A stretch of DNA of 64,000 nt, from contig NZ_JAIBES010000063.1 of the NCBI RefSeq assembly GCF_019459305.1, forward strand, positions 1 through 64,000, in the 5' to 3' direction. Positions within the stretch are counted from its first letter, which is position 1, and each line of letters starts with the position of its first letter. Made by a program: the position numbers and the translations under genes. Of this stretch, positions 28,472 to 36,686 are shown one piece after another. The notes beneath the pieces were generated by a model. The model ran no database searches. It was given only the letters and a program-made list of their open reading frames with translations, and was not told the origin of the DNA. Source of the DNA: Sphingopyxis sp. GTDB taxonomy: Bacteria; Pseudomonadota; Alphaproteobacteria; Sphingomonadales; Sphingomonadaceae.

Positions 28472-28903
28472 TCAACCGACCTTCTGGCCGGCGTCGACTT
28501 TTTTCACCATATCGATGAACCGCGACAATTCTTCGACAGCGCTATCGATATCGTCGCGCTGCCGCTGCAACAAGCCGATGCGCTGTTCGCATTTTTCGAT
28601 CGTCACCTGACGTTGCAGCTTGCGGCCGTCGCCGACGTCGTAAAGGTCGATCATCTCGCGGATATCGGCCAGGCTGAACCCTGTGCGCTTGGCACGCAGA
28701 ATCCACGCCAGGCGCGCCCGGTCGCGCTTCGAATAGATGCGCGACAATCCCTTGCGCGACGGGCTGATCAGCCCCTCATCTTCATAGAAACGCAGCGCAC
28801 GCGCGGTGACTCCGAACTCGGTCGACAAGTCGGTGATGCTGAATTGTTCGCGGCCCAAATGATCGGGCGTGTCGATATGGGCGTGGCCATATGGTTCGGT
28901 CAT
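28472..28903 (-). CDS. MerR family regulator, LiuR-like
   Basis: 143 residues from the ATG at MTEPYGHAHIDTPD; a longer frame would run through the operator. The N-terminal helix-turn-helix is FSITDLSTEFGVTARALRFYEDEGLISP (about 21-48), followed by RIYSKRDRARLAWILRAKRTGFSLADIREMIDLYD and a C-terminal coiled-coil dimer helix. No Cys-rich metal loop is present, so it senses an organic ligand, as LiuR-type regulators of branched-chain or fatty acid use do. It stands first in a run with the acyl-CoA dehydrogenase gene. Confidence 0.87.
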   Translation of the reverse strand: MTEPYGHAHIDTPDHLGREQFSITDLSTEFGVTARALRFYEDEGLISPSRKGLSRIYSKRDRARLAWILRAKRTGFSLADIREMIDLYDVGDGRKLQRQVTIEKCEQRIGLLQRQRDDIDSAVEELSRFIDMVKKVDAGQKVG

Positions 28904-28910
28904 GCCGATG

Positions 28911-28939
28911 AAACTAGTTTCCGTTGACGTGAACGTCAA
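28911..28939 (-). promoter_or_regulatory. Promoter with MerR operator palindrome
   Basis: TTGACGT-GA-ACGTCAA at 28924-28939 is a palindrome with two perfect 7-base arms. Read on the reverse strand, TTGACG (28939-28934) forms a -35 element and TAGTTT (28916-28911) a -10 element at a 17-base spacing, eight bases before the MerR ATG. The dyad thus covers the -35 and part of the spacer, a typical place for MerR-family control. The sequence resembles, from memory, the TTGACGT/ACGTCAA class of LiuR boxes. Confidence 0.65.
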
Positions 28940-28969
28940 GACCGGCAAATCGGCCTGCTTTAGGGTCAG

Positions 28970-29512
28970 TCAAACCCCGCAAGGTTGCTGCATATTGCCC
29001 TGTCGATCGCGGATCTGCAAGCCCCGCGCATCATCGGCCGACCAGCTGGCGCGCGGCAGTCGCAAGCCCGACAGCGAGGCGCGGGCGGGGCAGATTTTGG
29101 CGCATTGTGGCGGCAAGCTTCCGGGCAGGCGCAGTTCATCTTCTTCTTCGGCGACCAGCGCATCGCAGCCCTCCGCTCCAGCAAAGCGCATGCGCCAGCC
29201 TTCACCTTCACGCACCATCGTTCCGCTCGCCGAACAGGATAAGGTGGTTCCAAAAGCGGCGGTCACTGCAAAGCGCCATTGCCCAGCGCCGTCGGGAACC
29301 ACGCACATCGCGTCGCGGCCCAGGTCGTGCGCGCGTTCGAACACGCCGACCGGCGTCGCGGCCTCGGGGCTCACAACGCCGCGTTCGCGCGCGGCGATTT
29401 CCAGCGGGTTGTCGGCATCGATCCCCTGCCCGCTCCGATCGGGCGCATGCCGATCGCACCCGCCGACGAGCAAGATGCCCAGCACCAACGCGAACTTAAC
29501 TTTGTGCATCAT
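28970..29512 (-). CDS. Lipoprotein of unknown function
   Basis: 180 residues. The lipoprotein signal is [19 protein letters not shown] with an LVGGC lipobox; Asp after the Cys would favour inner-membrane retention by the E. coli rule. The body has six further Cys (for example [29 protein letters not shown]), suggesting disulfides in the periplasm. The family is not recognised. Its start overlaps hisI by 17 bases, so it is co-transcribed downstream of hisI. Confidence 0.78.
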   Translation of the reverse strand: MMHKVKFALVLGILLVGGCDRHAPDRSGQGIDADNPLEIAARERGVVSPEAATPVGVFERAHDLGRDAMCVVPDGAGQWRFAVTAAFGTTLSCSASGTMVREGEGWRMRFAGAEGCDALVAEEEDELRLPGSLPPQCAKICPARASLSGLRLPRASWSADDARGLQIRDRQGNMQQPCGV

Positions 29513-29876
29513 CGTCCAGAAACGTCAGCGCCCCGTCCGCCTCGACCCGGCGATAGAAGCAGGAACGGCGCCCGGTGTGGCAAGCGGGGCCGGCGGGCGT
29601 CACACGCAGCAACAGCGCATCCTGATCACAGTCGACGCGCATCTCGACCATCCCCAGCCCGTTGCCCGACGTCTCGCCCTTGCGCCACAACGCCGAGCGC
29701 GATCGCGACCAGAAATGCGCCTGCCCGGTCGCCTGCGTCCGCTCGATCGCCTCGGCATTCATATGCGCTACCATCAGCAGCACCCCGGTTTCGGCGTCGG
29801 TGACGATCGCGGTCACCAGGCCTGCCGCATCGAAACGCGGGAGAAATCGGTCGGCGGTGTCGCGCTGCTGGTCCAT
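29496..29876 (-). CDS. hisI: Phosphoribosyl-AMP cyclohydrolase
   Basis: A 126-residue enzyme of histidine synthesis that opens the purine ring of phosphoribosyl-AMP. [41 protein letters not shown] and [14 protein letters not shown] are the family's conserved blocks and supply the zinc Cys and the Asp residues for magnesium. The HisE (phosphoribosyl-ATP pyrophosphatase) domain is absent, so this is the single-domain form. It is divergent from purF with 142 bases between starts. Confidence 0.94.
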   Translation of the reverse strand: MDQQRDTADRFLPRFDAAGLVTAIVTDAETGVLLMVAHMNAEAIERTQATGQAHFWSRSRSALWRKGETSGNGLGMVEMRVDCDQDALLLRVTPAGPACHTGRRSCFYRRVEADGALTFLDDDAQS

Positions 29877-30018
29877 AATCCGCGCTTTAGAGCAGGAGCC
29901 AAGCCCCTGTCACCCTGTCGTTCGCGCGGCTGATGACAATATCGTGAATATGGGGGGCGACATTTGTGATTGCCGTCCCTATATGCGCGCCAGTCACTGC
30001 CCTCGTTGCTGGACCATC

Positions 30019-31476
30019 ATGCTCACCACACACCCTTTCGACGACGACAAACTCCGCGAGGAGTGCGGCGTCTTTGGTATTCATGGCGCCGACAGCGCCG
30101 CTGCGGTCGTTGCACTGGGCCTGCATGCGCTGCAGCACCGCGGCCAGGAAGCCGCAGGCATCACCGCCTTCGACGGCAAGGAATTCCATACCCACCGTGC
30201 CATGGGCCATGTCGCCGGCAATTTCGACCGCGACGAGATCATGCGCCAGTTGCAGGGCGGATCATCGGTCGGCCATGTCCGCTATTCGACGACCGGCGAA
30301 ACCGCGCTGCGCAACGTCCAGCCGCTGTTCGCCGATCTGTCGACGGGCGGCTTTGCGGTGGCGCATAATGGCAATATTTCCAACGCGACCGCACTGAAGA
30401 AGGTGCTCGTGCGCCGCGGTTCGATCTTTCAGTCGACCAGCGATACCGAGGTAATCATCCACCTCGTCGCAACGTCGAGCTATCGCTCGCTGATCGACCG
30501 GTTCATCGATGCGCTGAAACAGGTCGAGGGCGCCTATTCACTGATCTGCCTGACCGCCGAGGGGATGATCGGCTGCCGCGATCCGCTCGGCATCCGTCCG
30601 CTCGTCATCGGAAAACTCGGCGATGCGCATATTCTGGCATCGGAAACCGTCGCGCTCGACGTCGTCGGCGCCGAATTCGTGCGTTCGGTTGAACCTGGCG
30701 AACTGGTAATCATCCGCGATGGCCAACTGACCTCGCACCGGCCTTTCGCTACGCAGTCGGCGCGCCCGTGCATCTTCGAATATGTCTATTTCTCGCGCCC
30801 TGACTCGATCGTCGATGGCACCAGCGTTTATTCGGTGCGCAAGGCGATCGGTGCCGAACTGGCGCGCGAAAACCCGGTCGATGCCGACCTGATCATCCCG
30901 GTCCCCGATTCGGGTACCCCTGCCGCGATCGGTTACGCGCAGGAATCGGGTATCCCGTTCGAACTCGGGATCATCCGCTCGCACTATGTCGGACGCACCT
31001 TCATCCAGCCGGGCGACAAGGTTCGCCATTTGGGCGTCAAGCTCAAGCACAACGCCAACCGGGCGCTGATCGCGGGCAAGCGCATCGTGCTGATCGATGA
31101 TTCGATCGTGCGTGGCACGACCAGCCTGAAAATCGTCCAGATGATGCGTGACGCGGGCGCCGCCGAGGTCCATATGCGCATCGCCAGCCCGCCGACCCAG
31201 CACAGCTGCTTTTATGGCGTCGATACCCCCGAGCGCGCCAAGCTGCTCGCGGCGCAGATGACGGTCGGGCAGATGGCGAATTTCATCAACGCCGACAGCC
31301 TGTCCTTCGTTACCATCGATGGCCTCTATCGGGCGCTGGGCGAGGCCAAGCGGACCGACGACGCGCCTCAATATTGCGATGCCTGCTTTACCGGCGACTA
31401 TCCGACCACGCTCACCGATTTCGATGAGCATGGGCTGGAAGATCAATTTTCGCTGTTGGCCGAACGGGTTGTCTGA
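30019..31476 (+). CDS. purF: Amidophosphoribosyltransferase
   Basis: 485 residues; first committed step of purine synthesis, making phosphoribosylamine from PRPP and glutamine. The chosen ATG gives a short propeptide ending before Cys16 in REECGVFGIHG, the nucleophile exposed after processing. Glutaminase blocks HALQHRGQEAAGI and HVRYSTTGE follow. The PRPP site is KRIVLIDDSIVRGTTSLKIVQ (about 354). Cys residues near 430-455 (HSCFYG, QYCDACF) could belong to the Fe-S cluster seen in B. subtilis-type PurF. The SDR gene follows after 4 bases. Confidence 0.94.
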   Translation: MLTTHPFDDDKLREECGVFGIHGADSAAAVVALGLHALQHRGQEAAGITAFDGKEFHTHRAMGHVAGNFDRDEIMRQLQGGSSVGHVRYSTTGETALRNVQPLFADLSTGGFAVAHNGNISNATALKKVLVRRGSIFQSTSDTEVIIHLVATSSYRSLIDRFIDALKQVEGAYSLICLTAEGMIGCRDPLGIRPLVIGKLGDAHILASETVALDVVGAEFVRSVEPGELVIIRDGQLTSHRPFATQSARPCIFEYVYFSRPDSIVDGTSVYSVRKAIGAELARENPVDADLIIPVPDSGTPAAIGYAQESGIPFELGIIRSHYVGRTFIQPGDKVRHLGVKLKHNANRALIAGKRIVLIDDSIVRGTTSLKIVQMMRDAGAAEVHMRIASPPTQHSCFYGVDTPERAKLLAAQMTVGQMANFINADSLSFVTIDGLYRALGEAKRTDDAPQYCDACFTGDYPTTLTDFDEHGLEDQFSLLAERVV

Positions 31477-31480
31477 CATC

Positions 31481-32215
31481 ATGACTATCAAGACTGAAGA
31501 ATTGGCGGGGCAGGTTGCGCTCGTCACCGGGGCGAGCCGTGGCATCGGCGAAGCGATTGCCGAAGCGCTGGCGGCGCGCGGCGCGCATGTCGTGATCACC
31601 GCACGCACCGCAGGCGGGCTCGAAGCGCTCGAAGACCGGATCCACGAGGCGGGCGGCGCCGCGACGATCGCGCCGCTCGACCTGACCGACGGCGACAGCA
31701 TCGCGCGGCTGGCGAGCGCGATGGCCGAACGCTGGCAACATCTCGACATGCTGGTACTCAACGCCGCGATGCTCGGCACGCTGACCCCGGTAGCCGCGAT
31801 CGACGGCAAGGAATTCAACAAGCTGCTGACGCTGAACCTGATCGCCCAGCAGGCACTGATCGCCAATTTCGATCCGCTGCTGCGCCGCGCCGCGAACGGC
31901 CGCCTGCTCGCCCTGTCGAGCGGCGTCGCGCGCGAACCGCGCGCCTATTGGGGCGCCTATGCCGCATCGAAAGCGGCGTTCGAAACGCTGGTGACCAGCT
32001 ACGGTGCCGAGATGCGCAACATCTCGACGGTCCGCACCGCGATCCTTGACCCGGGGGGCACCCGCACCCAGATGCGCGCCCGCGCCTATCCCGGCGAAGA
32101 CGCCAAGAGCATCAAGGACCCTGCCGCGGTCGGCGAATTTGTCGCCAGGCTGATGGTTGACGGCTTCGACAGCACCGCGTTCCACGCTTTGCCCAAGGTC
32201 ATGGAAAAGGCTTAA
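31481..32215 (+). CDS. Short-chain dehydrogenase/reductase
   Basis: 244 residues from the ATG 4 bases past the purF stop. The NAD(P) loop is VTGASRGIGEAIAEAL (about 15-30), NAAML is the central motif, and the catalytic YAASKAAFETL (about 165) has Tyr and Lys, with the Ser of LALSSGVAREPRAYWGAY. The substrate is unknown. The operon-like arrangement with purF is frequent in sphingomonads but gives no functional clue. Confidence 0.88.
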   Translation: MTIKTEELAGQVALVTGASRGIGEAIAEALAARGAHVVITARTAGGLEALEDRIHEAGGAATIAPLDLTDGDSIARLASAMAERWQHLDMLVLNAAMLGTLTPVAAIDGKEFNKLLTLNLIAQQALIANFDPLLRRAANGRLLALSSGVAREPRAYWGAYAASKAAFETLVTSYGAEMRNISTVRTAILDPGGTRTQMRARAYPGEDAKSIKDPAAVGEFVARLMVDGFDSTAFHALPKVMEKA

Positions 32216-32276
32216 CGCCATCTTTGTTTTCCGGCACTAAGGCAGCCCGACAAGACGGGTTGGCAAGGGTGCTGGA

Positions 32277-32666
32277 ATGACCAAGGATATTCTGCGATCG
32301 GCGATCGCCACGGTAATCGGTATCGTCGTCGCATTTGGGCTGATCGGGCTGGCGCAATATGCCGGCAGCGAAATTTCACCGTCCGAATATGACCTTGAGA
32401 CCGGCGAGATACTGATCCCGATCGGGTCGACGATCGCGCTGATCGTCGGTTGGTTCATCGGCAGCTTCGCCGGGGGGTGGCTATCGATGCGGATATCGGC
32501 AGGAACCGGTGCTGGCTGGATCGTAGCCGGGTCGGTGATCGGCGCCGCGCTCTATCGCGCCGCCACACTTGCCGACACTTGGTGGATCATGGCGCTCGGC
32601 GTCGCAGTGCCGCTTGTGGCCGTGTGGTTGGCCCAGCGCGCAACGGCCAACGTCGCCGACCAATAG
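32277..32666 (+). CDS. Small membrane protein
   Basis: 129 residues with four hydrophobic helices (about 6-25, 48-66, 82-98, 102-120) and an acidic segment EISPSEYDLETGEIL after the first. No recognised family and no catalytic motif. A strong hairpin with a T-run follows directly, so its transcript ends here. Starts 61 bases after the SDR gene. Confidence 0.72.
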   Translation: MTKDILRSAIATVIGIVVAFGLIGLAQYAGSEISPSEYDLETGEILIPIGSTIALIVGWFIGSFAGGWLSMRISAGTGAGWIVAGSVIGAALYRAATLADTWWIMALGVAVPLVAVWLAQRATANVADQ

Positions 32667-32667
32667 C

Positions 32668-32760
32668 CCGTCGCCCCCCCGCAGGGGGGGGCGCCCGGAT
32701 TTTTTTTCTGCGTAGCTGCGCAAACGCCCGAGCGGCCCCCGCTAAGGCGGGGGCGACGGG
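32668..32760. repeat. Family A palindromic repeats between convergent genes
   Basis: Two units in opposite orientation: CCGTCGCCCCCCC, loop, G-rich arm at 32668-32698, and GGCCCCCGC, loop TAAG, GCGGGGGCGACGG at 32734-32760. They match the units at 146-177 and 12341-12432. They separate the convergent membrane-protein and serine-hydrolase genes. Confidence 0.55.
32673..32708 (+). terminator. Hairpin plus T8 terminator
   Basis: A C-rich arm, a short loop and a G8-containing arm form a very stable stem, followed within seven bases by a run of eight T (32701-32707 plus the adjacent base). This is the shape of an intrinsic terminator for the forward gene ending at 32666. The stem is also the left unit of the family A repeat. 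Confidence 0.5.
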
Positions 32761-32761
32761 T

Positions 32762-33937
32762 TTACTTCGCCGCTTCCTTGTCCACCGCCGCCTGCACGCT
32801 CTTGTAAAAGGCCTCGCGCGCCGCGCCGACACCCTCGGGATCGGTCGCGGTCGGCCAGTTTCCATTCGACGCAATCACCAGCTTTCGTTTGGGATCGATG
32901 AAGATGCCCTGACCAAAAATGCCTTGTGCGGCAAAGCTGCCGTCATCGTTGGTCCACCATTGATAGCCATAGCCACGCCCCGGAATGTCGATCCCCGCCT
33001 GTTTGGTCGTTGCCGCGGCCATCCAGTCGTCGGGGACGACCTTCTGCCCGCCTGCGACGCCGCCGTTGAGCATGAACTGCCCGAACCGTGCATAGTCCTT
33101 GAGGCTCGCCGACATGCAGCAACCGCTGATCTCATGCCCCGTCGCGCCCAGCATCCACATCCCATCCTGTTCCATGCCGAACGGCTTCCAGACCTTTTCG
33201 GACAGATATTGCGACAGCGTCTTGCCCGTCGCACTCGACACGAGCACGCCGATCAGATTGGTTTCGCCGGTCTTGTACACCCACTTCGACCCCGCCGGCG
33301 CTTCGCGCGGCAAGGTCTTCATATAGCTGACCGTTATGTCCTCGCCTGCGACAGGCTTTTGCATATTGAACTGCGCGACATCGGACTTGGGATCGGTATA
33401 ATCCTCGTTCCATTTGACCCCCGAGGTCATCGTCAGCAACTGGCGCACCGACACGTCGTCATAGGCCGAACCCTTGAGTCCCGGGATATAGACCGTAACC
33501 TTGTCGTCGAGGCTCTTGATATAACCGTCCTTCACCGCCGCCCCGACGAGGGTCGAGGTGAAGCTTTTCGCGACCGAAAAGCTGGTCCAGCGTCCTGCGG
33601 CGCCATAGCCAAGCGCATATTTTTCCAGCCGGATCTTGCCGTCCTGCACGATGATCAGCCCCGCGTTGCGCTGTTTCGCCATATAGGCATCGACGTCGGC
33701 GCCAAGGTCGAGCGGCTGGCCCTCAGACAGCGGATAGACCGATCCGCCCGCCTCGACCGTGTTTACGACGACTTTGGGGACCGTTTCCATCGTCCGAAAA
33801 GCAGCGTCGCGTTGATCCTGGGTCCAGAACAGCACATTCATATCCTTTGGCAGCGTGTCGGTCGTTTGGGTGGATGCGGGCGCGTTGCACCCCGCCGCCG
33901 CGGCGCACAAAAGCGCCGCTGCCAAATATTGTCGCAT
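32762..33937 (-). CDS. Serine hydrolase of the class C beta-lactamase family, lipoprotein
   Basis: 391 residues. The N-terminus MRQYLAAALLCAAAAGCNAPAS is a lipoprotein signal with an AAGC lipobox. The catalytic SxxK is SVAKSFTSTLVG (about 123), and a YxN-like motif is likely at the YKTGETN segment (about 222). The family includes esterases, D-aminopeptidases and 6-aminohexanoate dimer hydrolase relatives; true beta-lactamase activity is not implied. It probably acts in the periplasm. Confidence 0.87.
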   Translation of the reverse strand: MRQYLAAALLCAAAAGCNAPASTQTTDTLPKDMNVLFWTQDQRDAAFRTMETVPKVVVNTVEAGGSVYPLSEGQPLDLGADVDAYMAKQRNAGLIIVQDGKIRLEKYALGYGAAGRWTSFSVAKSFTSTLVGAAVKDGYIKSLDDKVTVYIPGLKGSAYDDVSVRQLLTMTSGVKWNEDYTDPKSDVAQFNMQKPVAGEDITVSYMKTLPREAPAGSKWVYKTGETNLIGVLVSSATGKTLSQYLSEKVWKPFGMEQDGMWMLGATGHEISGCCMSASLKDYARFGQFMLNGGVAGGQKVVPDDWMAAATTKQAGIDIPGRGYGYQWWTNDDGSFAAQGIFGQGIFIDPKRKLVIASNGNWPTATDPEGVGAAREAFYKSVQAAVDKEAAK

Positions 33938-33957
33938 AATATGCCTCTCCCCCGTTT

Positions 33958-35238
33958 TCAGGCTGTTTTTTCAAGCGTCACTTGCGCGACGTCGATACCG
34001 CCGCCGCGAAATCCGCCCTCGCAATATTGCAGATAATAGCGCCAGAGCCGCACGAAACGGTCGTCGAAGCCCGACGGCAACTGGTCGGCCGCAACCGCCG
34101 CATCAAAACGCTCACGCCACTGCCGAAGCGTTTCGGCATAATCCTCGCCAAAGCGGTGAACCTCGCGCCACGCCAGCCCGCGCGCTTCGGCAAGCGCCCG
34201 AAACCGGCTTTCGGAAATCAGGCAGCCGCCCGGAAAGATATAGGCCTGGATGAAGTCGCTGTTCGCCGCATAGCGTTCGAACAGCGCATCGTTGATCAGG
34301 ATATACTGGATCGCCGCTTTGCCACCGGGGCGCAGCAGCCGCGCGACCGCATCGAGATAGGCGGGCCAATAGGCCTGCCCGACCGCTTCGACCATCTCGA
34401 CGCTGGCAATCGCATCATATGGTCCGCGGGCGTCGCGATAGTCGCACAGCTCGATACGCGACCGCGCTGACAGGTCGACCGCAGCAAGCCGCGCATCGGC
34501 GATCTCGGCCTGTGACGGCGAGAGCGTGATGCCTGTGTAGATGACATCGTGCCGCTCGACCGCGCGCTCGGCGAGCGCGCCCCAGCCACAGCCGATCTCG
34601 AGCAAGCGACTGCCCGATCGCAGGTCGAGCCGGTCGAGGATGGCATCGACCTTGCCCGTCTGCGCCTCCTCCAGGGATTGCCCCGGATCGGCGAACAATG
34701 CGCTCGAATAATTCATCGCATGATCGAGCCACAAGCGATAGAAATCATTGCCCAAATCATAATGGGCATGGATGTTGCGCCTCGCCCCGCGACGGTTGTT
34801 GTGGTTGAGCAGGTGCGCGATCTTGTTGAGCCAGCGCAATGGCCCGCGCGCCCGCGCCACATCACCGAGTGATTCGCCATTGCGCATGAACAGGTCGAAC
34901 AGCGGCACCGGGTCGGGCGAGGTCCACTCGCCCGCGTCCCACGCGCGGTACCAGCCCACCGATCCCGACATCGCCAGCCGCGCCAGCGCCGCCCAGCTGT
35001 GCAGGTGAACGACCGCCGCTGGCCCGTTCCCGCGCCCGCCCAGCAGGCGGACGCTGCCGTCGGGCGTGTGCACCTCGATCGTGCCCAGCGCGAGACCCGC
35101 GTCAATCCGGTCGAGCAGCCGATGAAACAGCCCCGCGGGCGCCAGCGCCAGCAGCCGCGCGAGCGCCCCGCCGCTGCGGTAGGCGCGGTCGGCGCGGAGC
35201 AATTTCTTGCCGCGGCGCGGGCTGACATGCGTGTTCAT
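33958..35238 (-). CDS. Cyclopropane-fatty-acyl-phospholipid synthase family methyltransferase
   Basis: 426 residues from the ATG with a strong AGGAAGG Shine-Dalgarno; the longer frame adds six residues. The SAM site is SRLLEIGCGWGALAERAVE (about 203), GITLSPSQAEIADARL follows, and the FIFPGG-like YIFPGGCLISESR block (about 325) is typical of CFA synthases. It adds a methylene bridge to, or methylates, unsaturated acyl chains of membrane lipids. It lies 35 bases downstream of the photolyase gene on the same strand. Confidence 0.9.
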   Translation of the reverse strand: MNTHVSPRRGKKLLRADRAYRSGGALARLLALAPAGLFHRLLDRIDAGLALGTIEVHTPDGSVRLLGGRGNGPAAVVHLHSWAALARLAMSGSVGWYRAWDAGEWTSPDPVPLFDLFMRNGESLGDVARARGPLRWLNKIAHLLNHNNRRGARRNIHAHYDLGNDFYRLWLDHAMNYSSALFADPGQSLEEAQTGKVDAILDRLDLRSGSRLLEIGCGWGALAERAVERHDVIYTGITLSPSQAEIADARLAAVDLSARSRIELCDYRDARGPYDAIASVEMVEAVGQAYWPAYLDAVARLLRPGGKAAIQYILINDALFERYAANSDFIQAYIFPGGCLISESRFRALAEARGLAWREVHRFGEDYAETLRQWRERFDAAVAADQLPSGFDDRFVRLWRYYLQYCEGGFRGGGIDVAQVTLEKTA

Positions 35239-35273
35239 AGCGCCTTCCTGCCCCAAAGTCCGGCGCCTGACAA

Positions 35274-36686
35274 TCAGTTGCCGCGCGCCTTCATGACGTC
35301 ATAGGCGGCCAGCGCGCGTTCGCGCGCTTCGCGGTGGCCGATGATCTTGGCAGGATAGGATCGCGGCCGCTGTCCGAAGCTTTCGGGATCGTGGATCGCA
35401 GGTTCACTCAACACGGCAAGTTCAGGCACCCACTGGCGAATATAGGCTGCGGCATCGAACTTCTCCGATTGCGTCAGCGGCGCCATGATGCGCGGGAACA
35501 TGTTGCTGTCGACTCCGCTGCCCGCCACCCACTGCCAGTTGACGGCATTGGAGGCGTAATCGGCATCGACCAGCGTGTCCCAGAACCATTGCTCACCTTG
35601 GCGCCAGTCGATCAGAAGATGCTTGATAAGGAAGCTCGCGGCGATCATCCGCACCCGGTTATGCATCCAGCCCGTTACCCATAGCTGGCGCATCCCGGCG
35701 TCAACGATCGGATAGCCGGTGCGCCCCTGTTGCCAGGCGGCGAGATCGGCATCGGCCGCCGCCGCGCTGCGCCATGGCAAAGCGTCGTCGAAGGCTGCGC
35801 GCGCGCTGCGCGCGCCATAATCGGGAAATTGCAGGATGATGTTCTGCGCATAATCGCGCCACCCTATCTCGCCGAGGAACACATCGACCGAGCCCCCGGC
35901 GTCGGCGGTGCGATGCCAGATGGTGGCGGGCGAGACTTCGCCGAAATGCAGATGCGGCGACAAGCGCGAACTGCCCTCCTGCGACGGCAGGTTGCGGCCG
36001 CGATCATAATCCGCCGCCTCGTCAGCAAACGCCGCGATCCGCTTACGCGCCCCCGCCTCGCCGGGCTCCCATTCCGCGGCAAATCCGGTGGCCCAATCGG
36101 GCTTGGTTGGTAGCAAATGCCAGTCGGCGAGCGTGTCTGAAGCAGGCCATTTGTCGGGCGCCGCAATCTCGCGCGGCCGGTTCGACGGGCTCGGCGGTGG
36201 CATATGCTCCTTCAATGCCCGCCAGAAGGGCGTGTAGATTTTGTACGGCGTGCCGCTCCCGGTCGTCAGCGATCCCGGCGGCAACAGGTAATTGCCATCA
36301 TGGCATTGCAAATCGAGCCGCTTCGCCACCGCTTTTTCGGCGTTGCGCCACCATGGTTCGTAGTGGCGGAGGCAATGCACCGTGCTCGCTCCGCTTTCTT
36401 GCACAATCAGAGCGAGTTGCTCTTCACACTTCCCGCGCCGCAGGATCAGTCGCGACCCCATTTCGCGCAGGCTGGCGTCGAGGCTGGCGAGACTGTGGTG
36501 CAGCCACCAGCGCGACGCCGCGCCCATCCGGCGATGCTTCGGCGTATCATCGTCCAGAATGAACACCGGGATCACCGGCCCAGCCGCGGCCGCCCCCCCC
36601 GGCCCCCCCGCGCCCGCCGCCACTTGCGCCGCCGTACCCCACCGGCGATGGGCGGGGCGGAGCCACAGGATGCTCGGCGCCGTCAT
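35274..36686 (-). CDS. phrB: Deoxyribodipyrimidine photo-lyase
   Basis: 470 residues. The N-terminal antenna domain begins SILWLRPAHRRW; the C-terminal FAD domain has SRLSPHLHFGEVSP, WRDYAQNIILQFP, the Trp-rich AGMRQLWVTGWMHNRVRMI and WFWDTLVDADYASNAVNWQWVAGSG, the CPD photolyase core that repairs UV dimers with light. Near residue 25-40 a Gly/Ala-rich linker is encoded by C8 and C7 runs (36593-36609). The ATG overlaps the upstream membrane-protein stop (ATGA), so the two are coupled. Confidence 0.93.
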   Translation of the reverse strand: MTAPSILWLRPAHRRWGTAAQVAAGAGGPGGAAAAGPVIPVFILDDDTPKHRRMGAASRWWLHHSLASLDASLREMGSRLILRRGKCEEQLALIVQESGASTVHCLRHYEPWWRNAEKAVAKRLDLQCHDGNYLLPPGSLTTGSGTPYKIYTPFWRALKEHMPPPSPSNRPREIAAPDKWPASDTLADWHLLPTKPDWATGFAAEWEPGEAGARKRIAAFADEAADYDRGRNLPSQEGSSRLSPHLHFGEVSPATIWHRTADAGGSVDVFLGEIGWRDYAQNIILQFPDYGARSARAAFDDALPWRSAAAADADLAAWQQGRTGYPIVDAGMRQLWVTGWMHNRVRMIAASFLIKHLLIDWRQGEQWFWDTLVDADYASNAVNWQWVAGSGVDSNMFPRIMAPLTQSEKFDAAAYIRQWVPELAVLSEPAIHDPESFGQRPRSYPAKIIGHREARERALAAYDVMKARGN

